Assembly: GCF_050948175.1 (NCBI RefSeq) | Contig: NC_135198.1 | Coordinates: 3,237,001-3,301,000 of the forward strand | Direction: 5' to 3' | DNA from: Xylocopa sonorina | Taxonomy: Eukaryota > Arthropoda > Insecta > Hymenoptera > Apidae | Length of the DNA stretch: 64,000 nucleotides | Shown here: piece by piece, positions 11,913 to 22,298 of the stretch | Position numbering within the stretch: the first letter of the stretch is position 1 | Layout of the letters: each line of letters starts with the position of its first letter | Notes under the pieces: generated by a model | What the model saw: the letters and a program-made list of their open reading frames with translations, nothing else | The model's database searches: none | Told to the model about the DNA's origin: nothing | Program-made: the position numbers and the translations under genes

Positions 11913-13711
11913 ATGTATCGCGCAAATGTAAGCATAATAATCACATGTATATATGCACAGTGCTTAGTTTGTTGTTTCTGTATGTTGGGGATTTCATTCT
12001 TAAGCAAAATAACGTGTTATTCAACACCCGTTGCTAATTTTCATACATTCGTACAAATCATATACTTTGTGTACATTGCTTTACAGATATGATAATATTT
12101 TATACGTATATTTTAGCAGAATGGACAGCCCCAAAGGGCGAATGCTGAACCTATACATCAAAATCGAGTTAATGGGAGGCAACCTGCCCCTACAAATATT
12201 CCAATGACAGTTTCTGAGCAATTCAAAGAATCATGGTTAACCGCCATTATCGGACTTATTATGTTCGCCACCGGCATGTGTCTCTTATTTTGGAACGAGG
12301 TCTGTGAATTTAGATATGCCACTGATTATACAGAAAAATTATCACGTATTATCATAAATGTATCATTGTAACATTGCAGGGAAGAGCAGTAAAGGTAGCG
12401 CATTCTTTGGATGAAGCTTTACGTAATGTAGCGGTACTCCCAAATACAATGAAGTTATTATCAGAATACGAAGGACGTTTAATACATTTGTCGGGCCCAT
12501 TAAAGATATCAGAGCCATTAACTGAACCTGATTATGGTGTAATTGTGTCTAGCGTAAAATTGAAACGAAGAGTGCAGATGTACCAGTGGGTTGAGATAGA
12601 AGAAGAGAGGAGGTAATTAACGAATATATAATCTTGTTATGTACAAACTTTTCTATCTTATATTCTTTGTTAGCTTTGGAGAAGTATCAGAAGAAGAAAA
12701 GCATTATTATTATACAACAGAATGGAAGGACAAACTTGTAGATTCCGATCACTTTTATATTAGAACTGGTCATCACAATCCAAAAGAAATGCCTATTAAA
12801 AGTCGAGTGCAAATCGCAGATGAAGTTAAAATTGGTGCATATGTTCTTGGTACCGAGTTGAAAAAAAAGTTTAATGATTTTTTAGAAGTGACCAGCGATG
12901 AGAGACCTGAACGTAAAGATATAAAAATGCATTCTGGTTTATATTACCATAGCGCTAATTTGTGGAAACCTGAGGTATAATGATATTGTTATATGTTTTC
13001 TAACCACGGAAAAGTTAAACTGAGTAATCAACATATCTATTTATAGGTAGGTGATATACGAATACAATTCTCTCATGCAGGAAAAAGCGGAGATGTATAT
13101 TCTATAGTTGGCATGTTAGAAAAAGGATCTATTGTGCCATATATTACATCGCACGGAGAAGAAATTTTACTTCAAAGGAAGCATAAAATGTCCGTAGATC
13201 AAATGTTCCATCTGGAACATGTACATAACTACTGGCGCACATGGAGTATTAGGTAATATTTTTATCATCTAAATCAAGGATGAACGATCTTTTTTTACTG
13301 CATCAAGTTTAAGCTAAAGTTCAAGAATCAATAAAAAAAAGGACAGAAAGTACTCATCCTCTGCTCATCCTTGACTTAAATATTATATCTTAATATTTTT
13401 AGATTAATAAAATTTCTAACTTTTCCAGAGGACTTGGTTGGTTGGTCTTATTCCTGGCAGCAACATGTTTAGCAAATATATTAAGAACAGTGATTCTAAA
13501 TTCAACATTCTTGTGCGGAATCATCGCAGTTGAATCTTTAACTATGTCTGTTTCAATGTCTATTAGTCTACTAGTGATTGGTTTTGCTTGGGTATGGTAC
13601 AGACCGGTAATAGGTCTCTGTCTAGCATTAGCATCGATTTTACCCTTTATTTATTCAACATTAACATCAGGATCTCAAGCGCAACAACGCGATAGTTACA
13701 GAAGATTATGA
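11913..13711 (+). CDS. TMEM43: TMEM43 (LUMA) homologue
   Basis: TMEM43 is an inner-nuclear-membrane/ER protein with a large lumenal domain. Six exons, 11913-11927, 12120-12299, 12380-12612, 12674-12974, 13047-13252 and 13429-13711, give 405 residues against about 400 in vertebrates. A 34-residue hydrophilic start precedes a single membrane segment (about 44-62, ending LLFWNEGRAV, the conserved junction). A long soluble lumenal region follows. Three to four membrane segments sit at the C terminus (GWLVLFLAATCLANI onward, with the conserved WYRP motif). The first exon encodes only five residues. The acceptor of exon 2 is a tandem tagcag at 12114-12119, which could add or drop one Gln. The divergent neighbour is the SLC19 transporter; the convergent neighbour is YIPF5. 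The family assignment is secure. The function in insects is known only by homology. Confidence 0.93.
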
Positions 13712-14006
13712 ATTTTCATTAAATAATTAAATTTCACTTATGTACATATCCTAGACAATACAGCAAATCACATAACATTTCAAAAAGCACCAGCGTATCA
13801 CGATGGCGCTCAGGTTTCGTAACGCCACAGGAGTATCATTAGAATTACAGGTATGGAAATGCACCAGAACAGGACTTGGTGCTGTTTCACTGCTGATACC
13901 GCCTGCCAATGCCGTTCATTCAAGAATTTTGTCATTCATGAAGTAATGTTACGCGGCGCATGTGACATTACAGTGCACTAACTGTGACAAAGTTGTGCTG
14001 TCGGGA

Positions 14007-14130
14007 TGTATATTTCAATAGTTTTATTGCAATTTCTTGTATATTTCAATAGTTTTATTATAATTTATTGTATATATTAGCAATTATATTGTATTTTCTT
14101 CTATATCTCAGTACTTTTATGGCATTTTCT
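14007..14130 (+). repeat. 31-bp tandem repeat, four units (left arm of foldback element A)
   Basis: Four consecutive 31-bp units lie at 14007, 14038, 14069 and 14100. The first two are nearly identical (tgtatatttcaatagtttta start); the last two are diverged but in register. The same unit reappears in reverse orientation at 14533-14625. It is the outer part of one large inverted-repeat element. Confidence 0.8.
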
Positions 14131-14532
14131 GTTTATTTCCTGTTTTAGAGGTAAGAGAGAGAAAGATATATAAGAAAGAGTGAGACGGATGATACCGACC
14201 CTACTCTAGAACCTGTGGCGCCGTCTCTGTGAGAATTACTCAAACTAGTCGCACGGCATTTACGACAGTGAAGTAAACTACTCAAGAACTACTAGCTCCA
14301 TCTCTGCGGAATGCATTGAAACTAATGCCCAACCTGTTTCAACGCTCCTCCAAGAGATGGCGCTAGTGATTCAGTAGTTCACTTCGCTGTCGATAACGCT
14401 GTGTGACCAGTTTGAGCACTTTTCACAGAGATGGCGCCACAGGTTCTAGAGTAGGGTCGGTATCATCCGTCTCACTCTTTCTTATAGATTTATTATATAT
14501 CTTTTTCTGTCTTACCTATAAAGCGGGAAACA

Positions 14533-14625
14533 CAAAAAATTGCAATAAAGCTAGACAGATATACAATAAATTACAATAAAACTACTGAAATGTACAAAAA
14601 GTTACACTAAAACTAGTAAAAAATA
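14533..14625 (-). repeat. 31-bp tandem repeat, three units in inverted orientation (right arm of element A)
   Basis: Units at 14533, 14564 and 14595 are reverse-complement versions of the 31-bp units at 14007-14130. The second (caataaattacaataaaact) is the clearest partner of the left units. A fourth, decayed unit may follow to about 14640. Confidence 0.75.
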
Positions 14626-14808
14626 CAATAAATTAAATTAAATGAAAGGAGTTTCATAAAGAATTTTCGCGAGAAGGAATTGTTACAAATAGAAGGAAAC
14701 ACAAATACTCTGGCTTTTTGCAGTTAGATCAAAAATTCCAACGGCATCTTGAAGAGCGTTCCCTGGCGCATCTTTTAGCATAGAAATTAGAGAAAATAAT
14801 TTCCTAAA

Positions 14809-14848
14809 ATTTTTCCGAAAATCGGTATTGACCGATTTTCGGAAAAAT
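14809..14848. repeat. Perfect 17-bp inverted repeat with 6-base loop
   Basis: The arms atttttccgaaaatcgg and ccgattttcggaaaaat are exact reverse complements around tattga. It would form a stable hairpin in either strand. It lies between the convergent 3' ends of TMEM43 and YIPF5, inside no recognised gene. Confidence 0.85.
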
Positions 14849-15418
14849 CGCCATAAGTAATTACATAAAATTTTCAATTATAATTAATATAAAATAAATG
14901 TAATTGTAAAAGACGATGACCATGTATGTATGTTAATTTGGTGAAGGTAGATAAATTCATGTGTGTAAAAACTTGAACAAAATTCATTTAATTAAGTAAT
15001 GCATTTTGTTCTAGTTTAAATAATAATTTAAATGAAATTTTGTATATTTTAGTTCAATGCCAAAATTTTAAACGGTTTCACAGCCATTAAATATGGACAT
15101 AAAACACTTTTACAAGAATTGTTATAATTACTTTGAATTTTTAATCATGTAGTTGTGTAAATTATTGCATTTTTCTCTCCTCACCAATCATGTACAGAAC
15201 ATAAATTAAACATATTAAAAATGCTTATCATCTACATATAAAAACAAACCTTTAAAATAAAATAAATATATTAATTATCACAACTTTTTATAAATACTTT
15301 GTTATGCAAATAATTATAATCTACACATATATATACTTGTAAAATATAAACAATATAATAAAATTATGTAATTTAGTATGAGAAATGCCTTCCTTCAACA
15401 AAGTATATGTACATTTTA

Positions 15419-16283
15419 TTAGAATATTATTATTAATGCAAAAACACCATAAATGAGAGCACAAGGATAAGCAATAAGTAAGCGTTGTTCTTCGTCTCCT
15501 GACATGGTAGTGAGTAATCTAGTCGCAGAAAGTGTTGACCAAGCAACTGTAAACACAGCGAAAGCTAAACCAATAGTACCACGCAAAGTTGTAAAAATGT
15601 TAAAGCCGGCAAGAAAAACTACAGGTAACACACAATAGCCCAGTATTGATGCTACAGAGGACAATGTGATATTACTAGAATTTGTCATTAGCGATAGAAG
15701 AATATACATAAAGATACACGATATTACTGAAAGGCCATAAACGTAATTGAAGTGCGCCTTTGCACCAGCTAGCAAGAGAAACGCAGCAAGCATTAGACAA
15801 AATGCTGCTGGGCCTGCTAAATCTGAATCCTGAAGTAAATAATTTGCATCATCTATCTGTCCTCTCCCATGAAATGGATTTAACACGGCCAATGTTTTTT
15901 GTAATATTCTATCCGGATCGATTCCTAGTTCTTCTAAAAGTGGTGGCTCCTCTTCGTCATCTACAAACGCAGTAGAGCCTAAAATAATTCTGTTGAACGT
16001 GTTGTACAAACTCGCATGTACAAATCTCAAATATTCAATTCCAAACGATCGGTTCATGTTACGTACCTTTTGTATAATTATCTTGACGATACAGAGCACC
16101 ACCAAATCCACTTTGAGTCGGATCAAGGTAACTCTTTTGTGTGTAAGAGTAGTCTCCAGACTGTTGATCACTGTATGTTTGGAATTCAAACTGTTGGTTA
16201 GGTTGACCGAAACCAGACGAGTCGAAATATTGGCTTTGGGGCGACTGAGCCCAATAATTGTCTGCTCCCGTATAACCAGACAT
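15419..16283 (-). CDS. YIPF5: YIPF5 (Yip1-domain) homologue
   Basis: This is a Yip1-family membrane protein that cycles between ER and Golgi, acts in ER-Golgi trafficking and binds Rab/Ypt partners. There are two exons: 16283-16067 (donor AAAG|GTACGT) and 15978-15419 (acceptor ttttag). They give 258 residues, matching the vertebrate 257. The N-terminal half is Gln/Tyr/Ser-rich and starts MSGYTG. The cytoplasmic hallmark EEEPPLLEELGID lies just before the membrane domain, followed by DLAGPAAFCLMLA and about five membrane segments. The C terminus LIAYPCALIYGVFALIIIF is typical of the family. It is head to head with PPWD1, with 230 bp between start codons. Confidence 0.95.
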
Positions 16284-16513
16284 CTGTGCGATACGTATTT
16301 TGTTACAGCAACTGTTCAATTTTCTTTAATATTTTTATTTGAACTCTGTTAACCTCTGCAATTCTTGTTTTTATGCTAGCTCTTAACAGCGCTGGCGTCT
16401 CGAATAGACAACCGTAAATATTTTGTCACCTAGCGCCAATAGAATCGTAATAAACGTCAGTTTAAATGAGCTTTTGTTTACATTGAAATTTTTAATTCGC
16501 ATTCTTTATAACA
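16284..16513. promoter_or_regulatory. Compact bidirectional promoter between YIPF5 and PPWD1
   Basis: Only 230 bp separate the two divergent ATGs, so both promoters and 5' leaders must share this segment. The centre (about 16380-16450) is CpG-containing (agcgctggcgtctcg, ctagcgccaat) in an AT-rich setting. No TATA box is obvious, as usual for housekeeping pairs. Confidence 0.6.
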
Positions 16514-19500
16514 ATGTCAAATAACAAAAGAGCACATAATGAGAGCGATAACGAGGAAGATTGGGTTGGACCACTGCCTTCAGAAGCTGCTCCGCAAAAG
16601 AAACAGAAAGGTTAATGCGTATAACCTATATCTTTATTATTTTCAGTGTTATATATTATAAAAGTTGAATAAAATTCTTCTGTTCGATTTCGAATCCTAT
16701 TTTTCTAACACGTAGAATCCCGATACGATTTCAAATTATTTTTAAGAAATAATGAAACTCAATTCTATGAAAATAATACAAGATAACCTTTAATTATTTT
16801 ATTATTACTTTAATTCCCTGTATTTGTTAAATATTCGATTTTAATTGACTCTAGATTGACGCGTTGAAACTTCTCTGTTCAACAGGATATTGATTTTTGT
16901 TATGACATAGCTTTTTTCATTTTTTTTTAACATTTTAATTTTCTAACTTATACTGGATATGCGAACTGAATATTTGAATGTAACATTTGCTTGTCAGAGA
17001 AACAATATGTTAATCTAATGTTAGTAAATGATATAAACAATTGCTAAGGAGCTTAAATGTTGCATGTTAAACCATTTATAAAGTTAGACATATCTTTTAT
17101 ATTTACAATAACAGATATAATTTACTTGATTGAATTTATTAATGTTTTACAGTTTTGGAATACGAACAAGTATATCTGGAAAATTTACCATGTTGCGAAT
17201 GCTACGAAAAGTCCTATATGCACAGAGATGTGATTACTCACATTTTAGTAACAAAGTCAGTATCTATTATTGCGTTTAAATTAATGAAAATAATGATTCG
17301 AATGTAACTTCATTTTTCCATTCAAACAGATCAAACTTTGTGATAACAGCTAGTTGCGATGGTCATGTTAAATTTTGGAAGAAACAAGAAGAACTCATAG
17401 AGTTTGTAAAGCATTTTCGTGCCCATTTGATGACTATACAATCCATGGCTGCTAGTTGTAATGGTGTTCACGCGTGTACAATAAGTTTAGATAAGACAAT
17501 AAAAATTTTTGATGTTATTAACTTTGGTGAGTATATACTTCAATGGTTTTCATTGTATTATACTGGCTATTCAATTGCCTAATATAAGAATGTTACTTTA
17601 GATATGATTAATATGATAAAGCTTGATTTTGTACCACTTCGCTGCGAATGGATATATTCTCCCGGTGATGCAATATCGGCTGTAGCGGTTTCTGCTCAAG
17701 AGTCGAATAAGATTTTTGTTTACGACGGACAAGGGACTAGCGTACCGTTACATGTTTTCGAAAAATTACACACTAAACCTGTTATTGCTATGAAAGTAAG
17801 AAAAATTAAGATAAGTACTACATGTATTTCATGATTTCATAAGAAATTTTTGTATAAAATTATATCATCTACAGTACAATCCTGTGTATGAGACGTGCAT
17901 TTCTGTAGACAAGGCAGGCATTTTGGAGTATTGGACTGGTCCAAAATTAGAGTACAAATTTCCTAAATGCGTTACGTTCGATTCCAAGCTGGATACAGAT
18001 TTGTTCGAGTTCGCAAAAAATAGAACATATCCGTGCGGTTTGGCAGTATCGCCGGATGGCAAAAGATTTGCTTCTTTAAGTGGAGATAGAAAAGTTAGGG
18101 TCTTCAATTTTCGTACTGGAAAACTATATAGAGTATTCGATGAGTCGTTGCAAAGGTTCACTGAATTGCAACAAACGACGCAACAATTACCAAACATGGA
18201 ATTTGGGCGAAGGTATAAACTTATTTTAATAAACTATAAATTAAGGTGAACAGTTATGAAAACAGATATTAATTATAAGCGCCACTTAATTTTACTTTAA
18301 TTTTATTAAAAAATTGGTTCTTCGTTTTTATAAAAACCTGTGTTTTCATCATTGTTCCGTTCTCTTAAATTATTTCTTTTATTGAAATGTTGCCGCAATA
18401 CCTAGAATGGCTGTAGAAAGGGAGCTGGATAAAACAGAAACAAATTTAGGAAACATAGTTTTCGACGAGTCTGGTTACATGATATTATATAGTACAATGT
18501 TAGGCGTAAAACTTGTAAATTTGTATACAAATCGATGTATTAAAATAATGGGGAAACCGGAAAATATTCGTCCCATGCAACTAGCTCTGTTCCAGGTACT
18601 CATGGAGTTATCATCAAATTATAATATCATATAGAAAAATCATAAAGTTCAAATTAGAATAATTTACATTTCAACTTGTAGGGGAAAGCTAGGAAAACCA
18701 CAGCCGCTGTTACTGTAGAAATGGAGGCTGCAGAAAATCCGACGTTGGAGATGAATCGCCCAGATCCAACTCTCTTTTGCACGGCTTATAAAAAGAACAG
18801 GTTTTATATGTTTACAAGACGAGAGCCGGAGGACACCAAAAACCAGGAATGCGATAGGGATGTTTTCAACGAAAGACCATCGAAGGAAGATATTATCTCC
18901 TCTACGGAAACGACGAACGTGCAGAAGATTTACGATACAGCAATTATTCACACGGCACTCGGAGATATTCATTTGAATCTCTTTGGCAAGGACGTTCCGA
19001 GGACCGTAGAGAATTTCTGCGTTCACGCGAAAAATGGTTATTATAACGGGCACATATTCCATAGAGTGATTAAAGGGTTTATGATACAAACTGGCGACCC
19101 CACTGGAACTGGTACTGGCGGAGAAAGTATATGGGGAGGAGAATTCGAGGATGAATTTAGGTCACATTTGAAGCATGACAGACCGTACACTTTAAGCATG
19201 GCGAATGCTGGACCGAACACAAATGGCAGCCAATTTTTTATCACTTTGACACCAACTGTAAGTTAAAATATTTTATCGCACGTTTCTCTTTGTAGTAATA
19301 ATTAATATCTTAACAAATTTTTGCACACCATTCATTAATTGAGAAGCAATATATCACGATACAGTGGACTTTAGGGTGAATAGAAGGAAAGTGGGGCGAT
19401 GTTTTCGCATAATAGGGGAGAGGATTAAATGTTATATATTAATTAATATTAATTTTGTATTTATTTCAGCCTTGGTTGGATAATAAACACACAGTATTCG

Positions 19501-19613
19501 GCAGAGTGGTAAAGGGAATGGAAGTTGTACAAAACATTAGCCAAGTAAAGACAAACCCAAAAACCGACAAACCTTATGATGATATACGAATAGTTAGTGT
19601 TTCTGTAAAATAA
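16514..19613 (+). CDS. PPWD1: PPWD1, WD-repeat peptidyl-prolyl isomerase
   Basis: This is a spliceosome-associated cyclophilin with an N-terminal WD40 propeller. Eight exons, 16514-16610, 17153-17255, 17330-17526, 17602-17795, 17875-18212, 18406-18595, 18682-19257 and 19470-19613, give 612 residues (about 646 in human). WD blades run from about residue 50 (for example ITASCDGHVKFWKK and SGDRKVRVFNF). The conserved linker FTELQQTTQQLPNMEFGRR ends exon 5. The cyclophilin domain starts near residue 457. It carries FHRVIKGFMIQTGDPTGTGTG with the catalytic Arg, then NTNGSQFFITL and WLDNKHTVFGRV, so the isomerase site is intact. An AATAAA lies at 19622, only nine bases after the stop. The 3' end faces MPC2. 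Confidence 0.96.
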
Positions 19614-19709
19614 TATTCGGAAATAAATACATACATAAAACAAATTCTTTTTATAAAAATCTCTTCTTTTATGTTGCATAATATCTATATGTACATTTCT
19701 ATCGAAGCG

Positions 19710-20355
19710 TCACTTCGAGTCCTCTTTTATTTGATGAAATAGTCCTCGCATAAAATTGTACGCTCCTGTGAAACTTGTAAATGCGTTCACGCTAAATAGA
19801 TTGTAGTTCTTTGGTGTAATAACTAACGAATACCTGATAGAAGAATAATTCGAGAGAATTATTTTTCCTTTTTTTTCAGTAACTATTTAAATAACAAATG
19901 CTACCATAGTAGCGTTTATAGTAGATACAGCTTATTCCAAGGTCAACACTACTACAGTGACTTTCCCATTAATGTTATTTCAACACAGAGTGCCTTCTAG
20001 GAAAATTTTGAGAAAGAAATTAGGGTAATGTTTAACAAATACCTGGACCATATAGCACCTGTAATCATAAGACTTGCCGTTTGCAAAAGAGAAATTGAAT
20101 CTGGCGGTCGATTAATGTCCCCTAATCCTGCTATCACCAAACCCCATTTGAACGTTGGTGCCCAAAAGAATACGGTAGTTGGCCCTATATTAATGAAAAT
20201 ATGAATGATAAATTAAGTTTAGATTTTGTAGACTTTGTTCAGATAAATTTGCTCCAACCTGCAGGATGTAGGAAAATTGGTCGGAATTTTGTTGGTAAAA
20301 GACAAGCTATTCGTATCATTAATCGCTCATAAGCACTTTTCTTTTTCTGTAACAT
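19710..20355 (-). CDS. MPC2: MPC2, mitochondrial pyruvate carrier subunit
   Basis: MPC2 pairs with MPC1 in the inner mitochondrial membrane to import pyruvate. There are three short exons on the minus strand: 20355-20259 (donor GCAG|GTTGGA), 20184-20043 (acceptor atatag, donor CCAG|GTATTT) and 19833-19710 (acceptor tatcag, stop TGA). Phases fit and give 120 residues, the usual size. The family hallmarks are in order: PTKFRPIFLHPAGP (residues 21-34), FFWAPTFKWGLVIAG, GDINRPPDSIS, TGAIWSRYSLVI and PKNYNLFSVN. Each exon is too short to stand out as an open reading frame, so the gene is easily missed. It is tail to tail with PPWD1, the two stops being 96 bp apart. The start is the first ATG before the conserved YxRL segment. 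Confidence 0.94.
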
Positions 20356-21185
20356 TATGTGATGGTAATCAACTAGTACAGGCTCACAGATATTACAAAC
20401 TCGTTTCACGCTATTATAAATTTGACAGAAAAAAATGATACGTGGAAAAGTAAAATATTTAGCTATGTTTAGATATACTGAAGTTTCACTATATACCGAG
20501 GGATTTTATCGAAGATATGTCTGTGATGTTAATTTTTCCTTTAATGCAAGTGTTATTTTATTTTGCGAAAGTTAATTTATTTCATAAAAAAATTATTTTA
20601 TTATGTGAAAATTGTAATATCTTTTTCCTTTGAGATACAGATCATTTTTTAAGAGAAATGTTTAAGTATTCGACCTGTTGAAATTTTCTGCATGCCCCCT
20701 AATATTTTATAGTAATATTTGATATGCTGAAACAAAGGAGTGCAACTTTTTTAGGAATTCTCCTTAACTGCGATTCGAAAATTGTTTATTATTTCGTGCA
20801 GTAACCATATTTGGCTTAGGGAAAATTCAAAATTCCATTTCACGACAGGCGTAATTACTATCAACTGATTAATAACGATAATTATTGTAAATATTTGAAA
20901 TATAGCAGATTCAAGATGAGTTGTAACAGTTGCGCGAAAACTCAAGGGACATGGAACGATATGGAAGAAATGAAATATTTACTTTGTGCCATGGAATGTT
21001 GGTGGGTTTAGTTTTACTATGATCATTTAGAATAAAACAACTGCAAAGGCAAAATGATCGTAGAGACTTTACATCTATAAAGACAACATTTTCCAAAGTA
21101 AGAAAAAACATATCGAATGTTCTTGGTTCAAAGATTTAAATTAAGGAAGACGAGAGCAGAGGAAGAAAATAGCTTCCGTTCCACT
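20356..21185. other. Intergenic stretch upstream of MPC2
   Basis: No coding signal is seen. It presumably carries the MPC2 promoter, since the MPC2 start codon is at 20355 on the minus strand. The sequence is AT-rich without repeats of note. Confidence 0.4.
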
Positions 21186-21258
21186 TAACTCTTTGAGCGT
21201 CGAGTTAAGCGACGTTAAGCGTACGCGTATATATGCGTTCACAGTGCTTAAAGGGTTG
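21186..21258. repeat. Short hairpin-type repeat with aacycttkrrgc ends
   Basis: The left end aactctttgagc and the right end gcttaaagggttg are imperfect reverse complements around a CpG-rich centre containing gttaagcgtacgcg. This looks like a small inverted-repeat (MITE-type) insertion. It directly abuts the repeat starting at 21259. Confidence 0.5.
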
Positions 21259-21315
21259 AAAAAAAATTAGGCGGTTGATTTCTTTTTTCCTTCGAGCCTT
21301 ACAGAGGTGAGGAGT
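21259..21315 (+). repeat. Diverged repeat, copy 1 (partner at 22001)
   Basis: The order is A-run, ttaggcggttgatttctttt, then cgagccttacagaggtgagg. The same order of blocks occurs at 22001-22060 in the same orientation. The two copies lie on either side of foldback element B. Confidence 0.65.
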
Positions 21316-21508
21316 GCAATCTTTGAGGGAGAATTGGCTCTCCCTGGTGTAGCTCCTTAGATAGGCATGTATACTGGACGACGTAACGAGAACAAGGAAG
21401 TCCATAATTCTCTCTGCTTTTCTCTCTCATCCTAATTACGGAATTTTAGAGTACTGTTGATTAAATAAAGAAATTCCTTAATTTTCATTGAATAGAAAGA
21501 GTAAAATG

Positions 21509-21942
21509 AATTATATCCCCCGCTTTAGAAGTAAGAGAGAGAGAGAGAGAGAGAGAAAGATATATAAGAAAACAATAAGAAAGAGTGAGACAGATGATAC
21601 CGACCCTACTCTGCAACCCCTGGCGCCATCTCTGCGAAAAGAGCTCAAACTGGTCGCACAGCGTTATCGACAGCGAAGTAAACTACTCAAGAACTACTAG
21701 TGCCATCTCTGGTGAAAGTACTGAAACTAGTGCTCGACTAATTTCAGTGTTTCTCCAAGAGATGGCGCTAATGCTTCGGTAATTTACTTCGCTGCCGATA
21801 ACACTGTGCGACTAGTTTGAGTACTTTTCAAAGAGATGGCGTCAGGGGTTGCAGAGTAGGGTTGGTATCATCTGTCTCACTCTTTCTTATAGCTATATTA
21901 TATGTCTTTCTCTCTCTTACTTCTAAAGCGGGAGATATAATT
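21509..21942. mobile_element. Foldback (inverted-repeat) element, copy B
   Basis: The terminal arms are aattatatcccccgcttta... and its reverse complement ending agcgggagatataatt. The palindrome continues through gtaagagagagag, gatgataccgaccctactct, ggcgccatctctg and gaagtaaactactcaagaac almost to the centre near 21730. The core matches copy A at 14135-14531. A (GA)n tract of about 20 bp lies near the left end. No transposase gene is present. Unlike copy A, no 31-bp tandem units flank it. Confidence 0.8.
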
Positions 21943-22000
21943 TATCTTATTCTTCCTATTCACGACCAATTTTAATCTCCTAAGTTTCGGCCATTTTATC

Positions 22001-22060
22001 GCAAAAAAATTAGGGGGTTAACTTCTTTTTTGTACGTTGGAGCCCTACAGGGGTGAAGGG
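22001..22060 (+). repeat. Diverged repeat, copy 2 (partner at 21259)
   Basis: The order is A-run, ttagggggttaacttctttt, then ggagccctacaggggtgaag, matching copy 1 block by block. Its right half also forms an inverted repeat with 22101-22133. Confidence 0.65.
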
Positions 22061-22133
22061 TGGAGGCCATAGGCCATACGAACCAATACTCTAGAGATTT
22101 CCTCACCCCTGCAGGACTCTAATGCAAAAAAAA
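22026..22133. repeat. Small foldback with about 33-bp arms
   Basis: The left arm (22026-22059, ggagccctacaggggtgaag core) pairs with the right arm (22101-22133, ctcacccctgcaggactcta core) plus T-run/A-run ends. A loop of about 40 bases separates them. It resembles a MITE and has no coding capacity. Confidence 0.65.
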
Positions 22134-22298
22134 ATAGAGTAAAGTAAAGCAAAGTAAAAATAAATAAAATGGCCAACACTTAGGGGAGTAAAATTGGTCG
22201 TTACAAATTTTCAAATTTTCTGTGCAAAGTCGTCTTTAGGATTAAAAATTAAATTAAAGTTAATTTAAGAAGACGAACCACGAACATATCTTTTACAG

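Larger units (their letters stand above)
14005..14640. mobile_element. Foldback (inverted-repeat) element, copy A
   Basis: The region is palindromic over about 630 bp. The inner core, 14135-14531, has arms starting ggtaagagagagaaagatat and ending in its reverse complement. Each arm includes the shared block gatgataccgaccctactct and a ggcgccrtctctg motif. Outside the core, 31-bp tandem units flank on both sides in opposite orientation. It has no transposase reading frame, so it must be non-autonomous. It lies in the 3' gap between TMEM43 and YIPF5. The core is shared with copy B at 21509-21942, which lacks the tandem-unit arms. Confidence 0.8.

Noticed and set aside
14683..14877. 64-codon minus-strand frame spanning the hairpin
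   Set aside because: It is created by the inverted repeat and neighbouring AT-rich sequence and has no relatives that I recognise.
18664..19089. 141-codon minus-strand frame
   Set aside because: Antisense shadow of the PPWD1 exon at 18682-19257, which is clearly coding.
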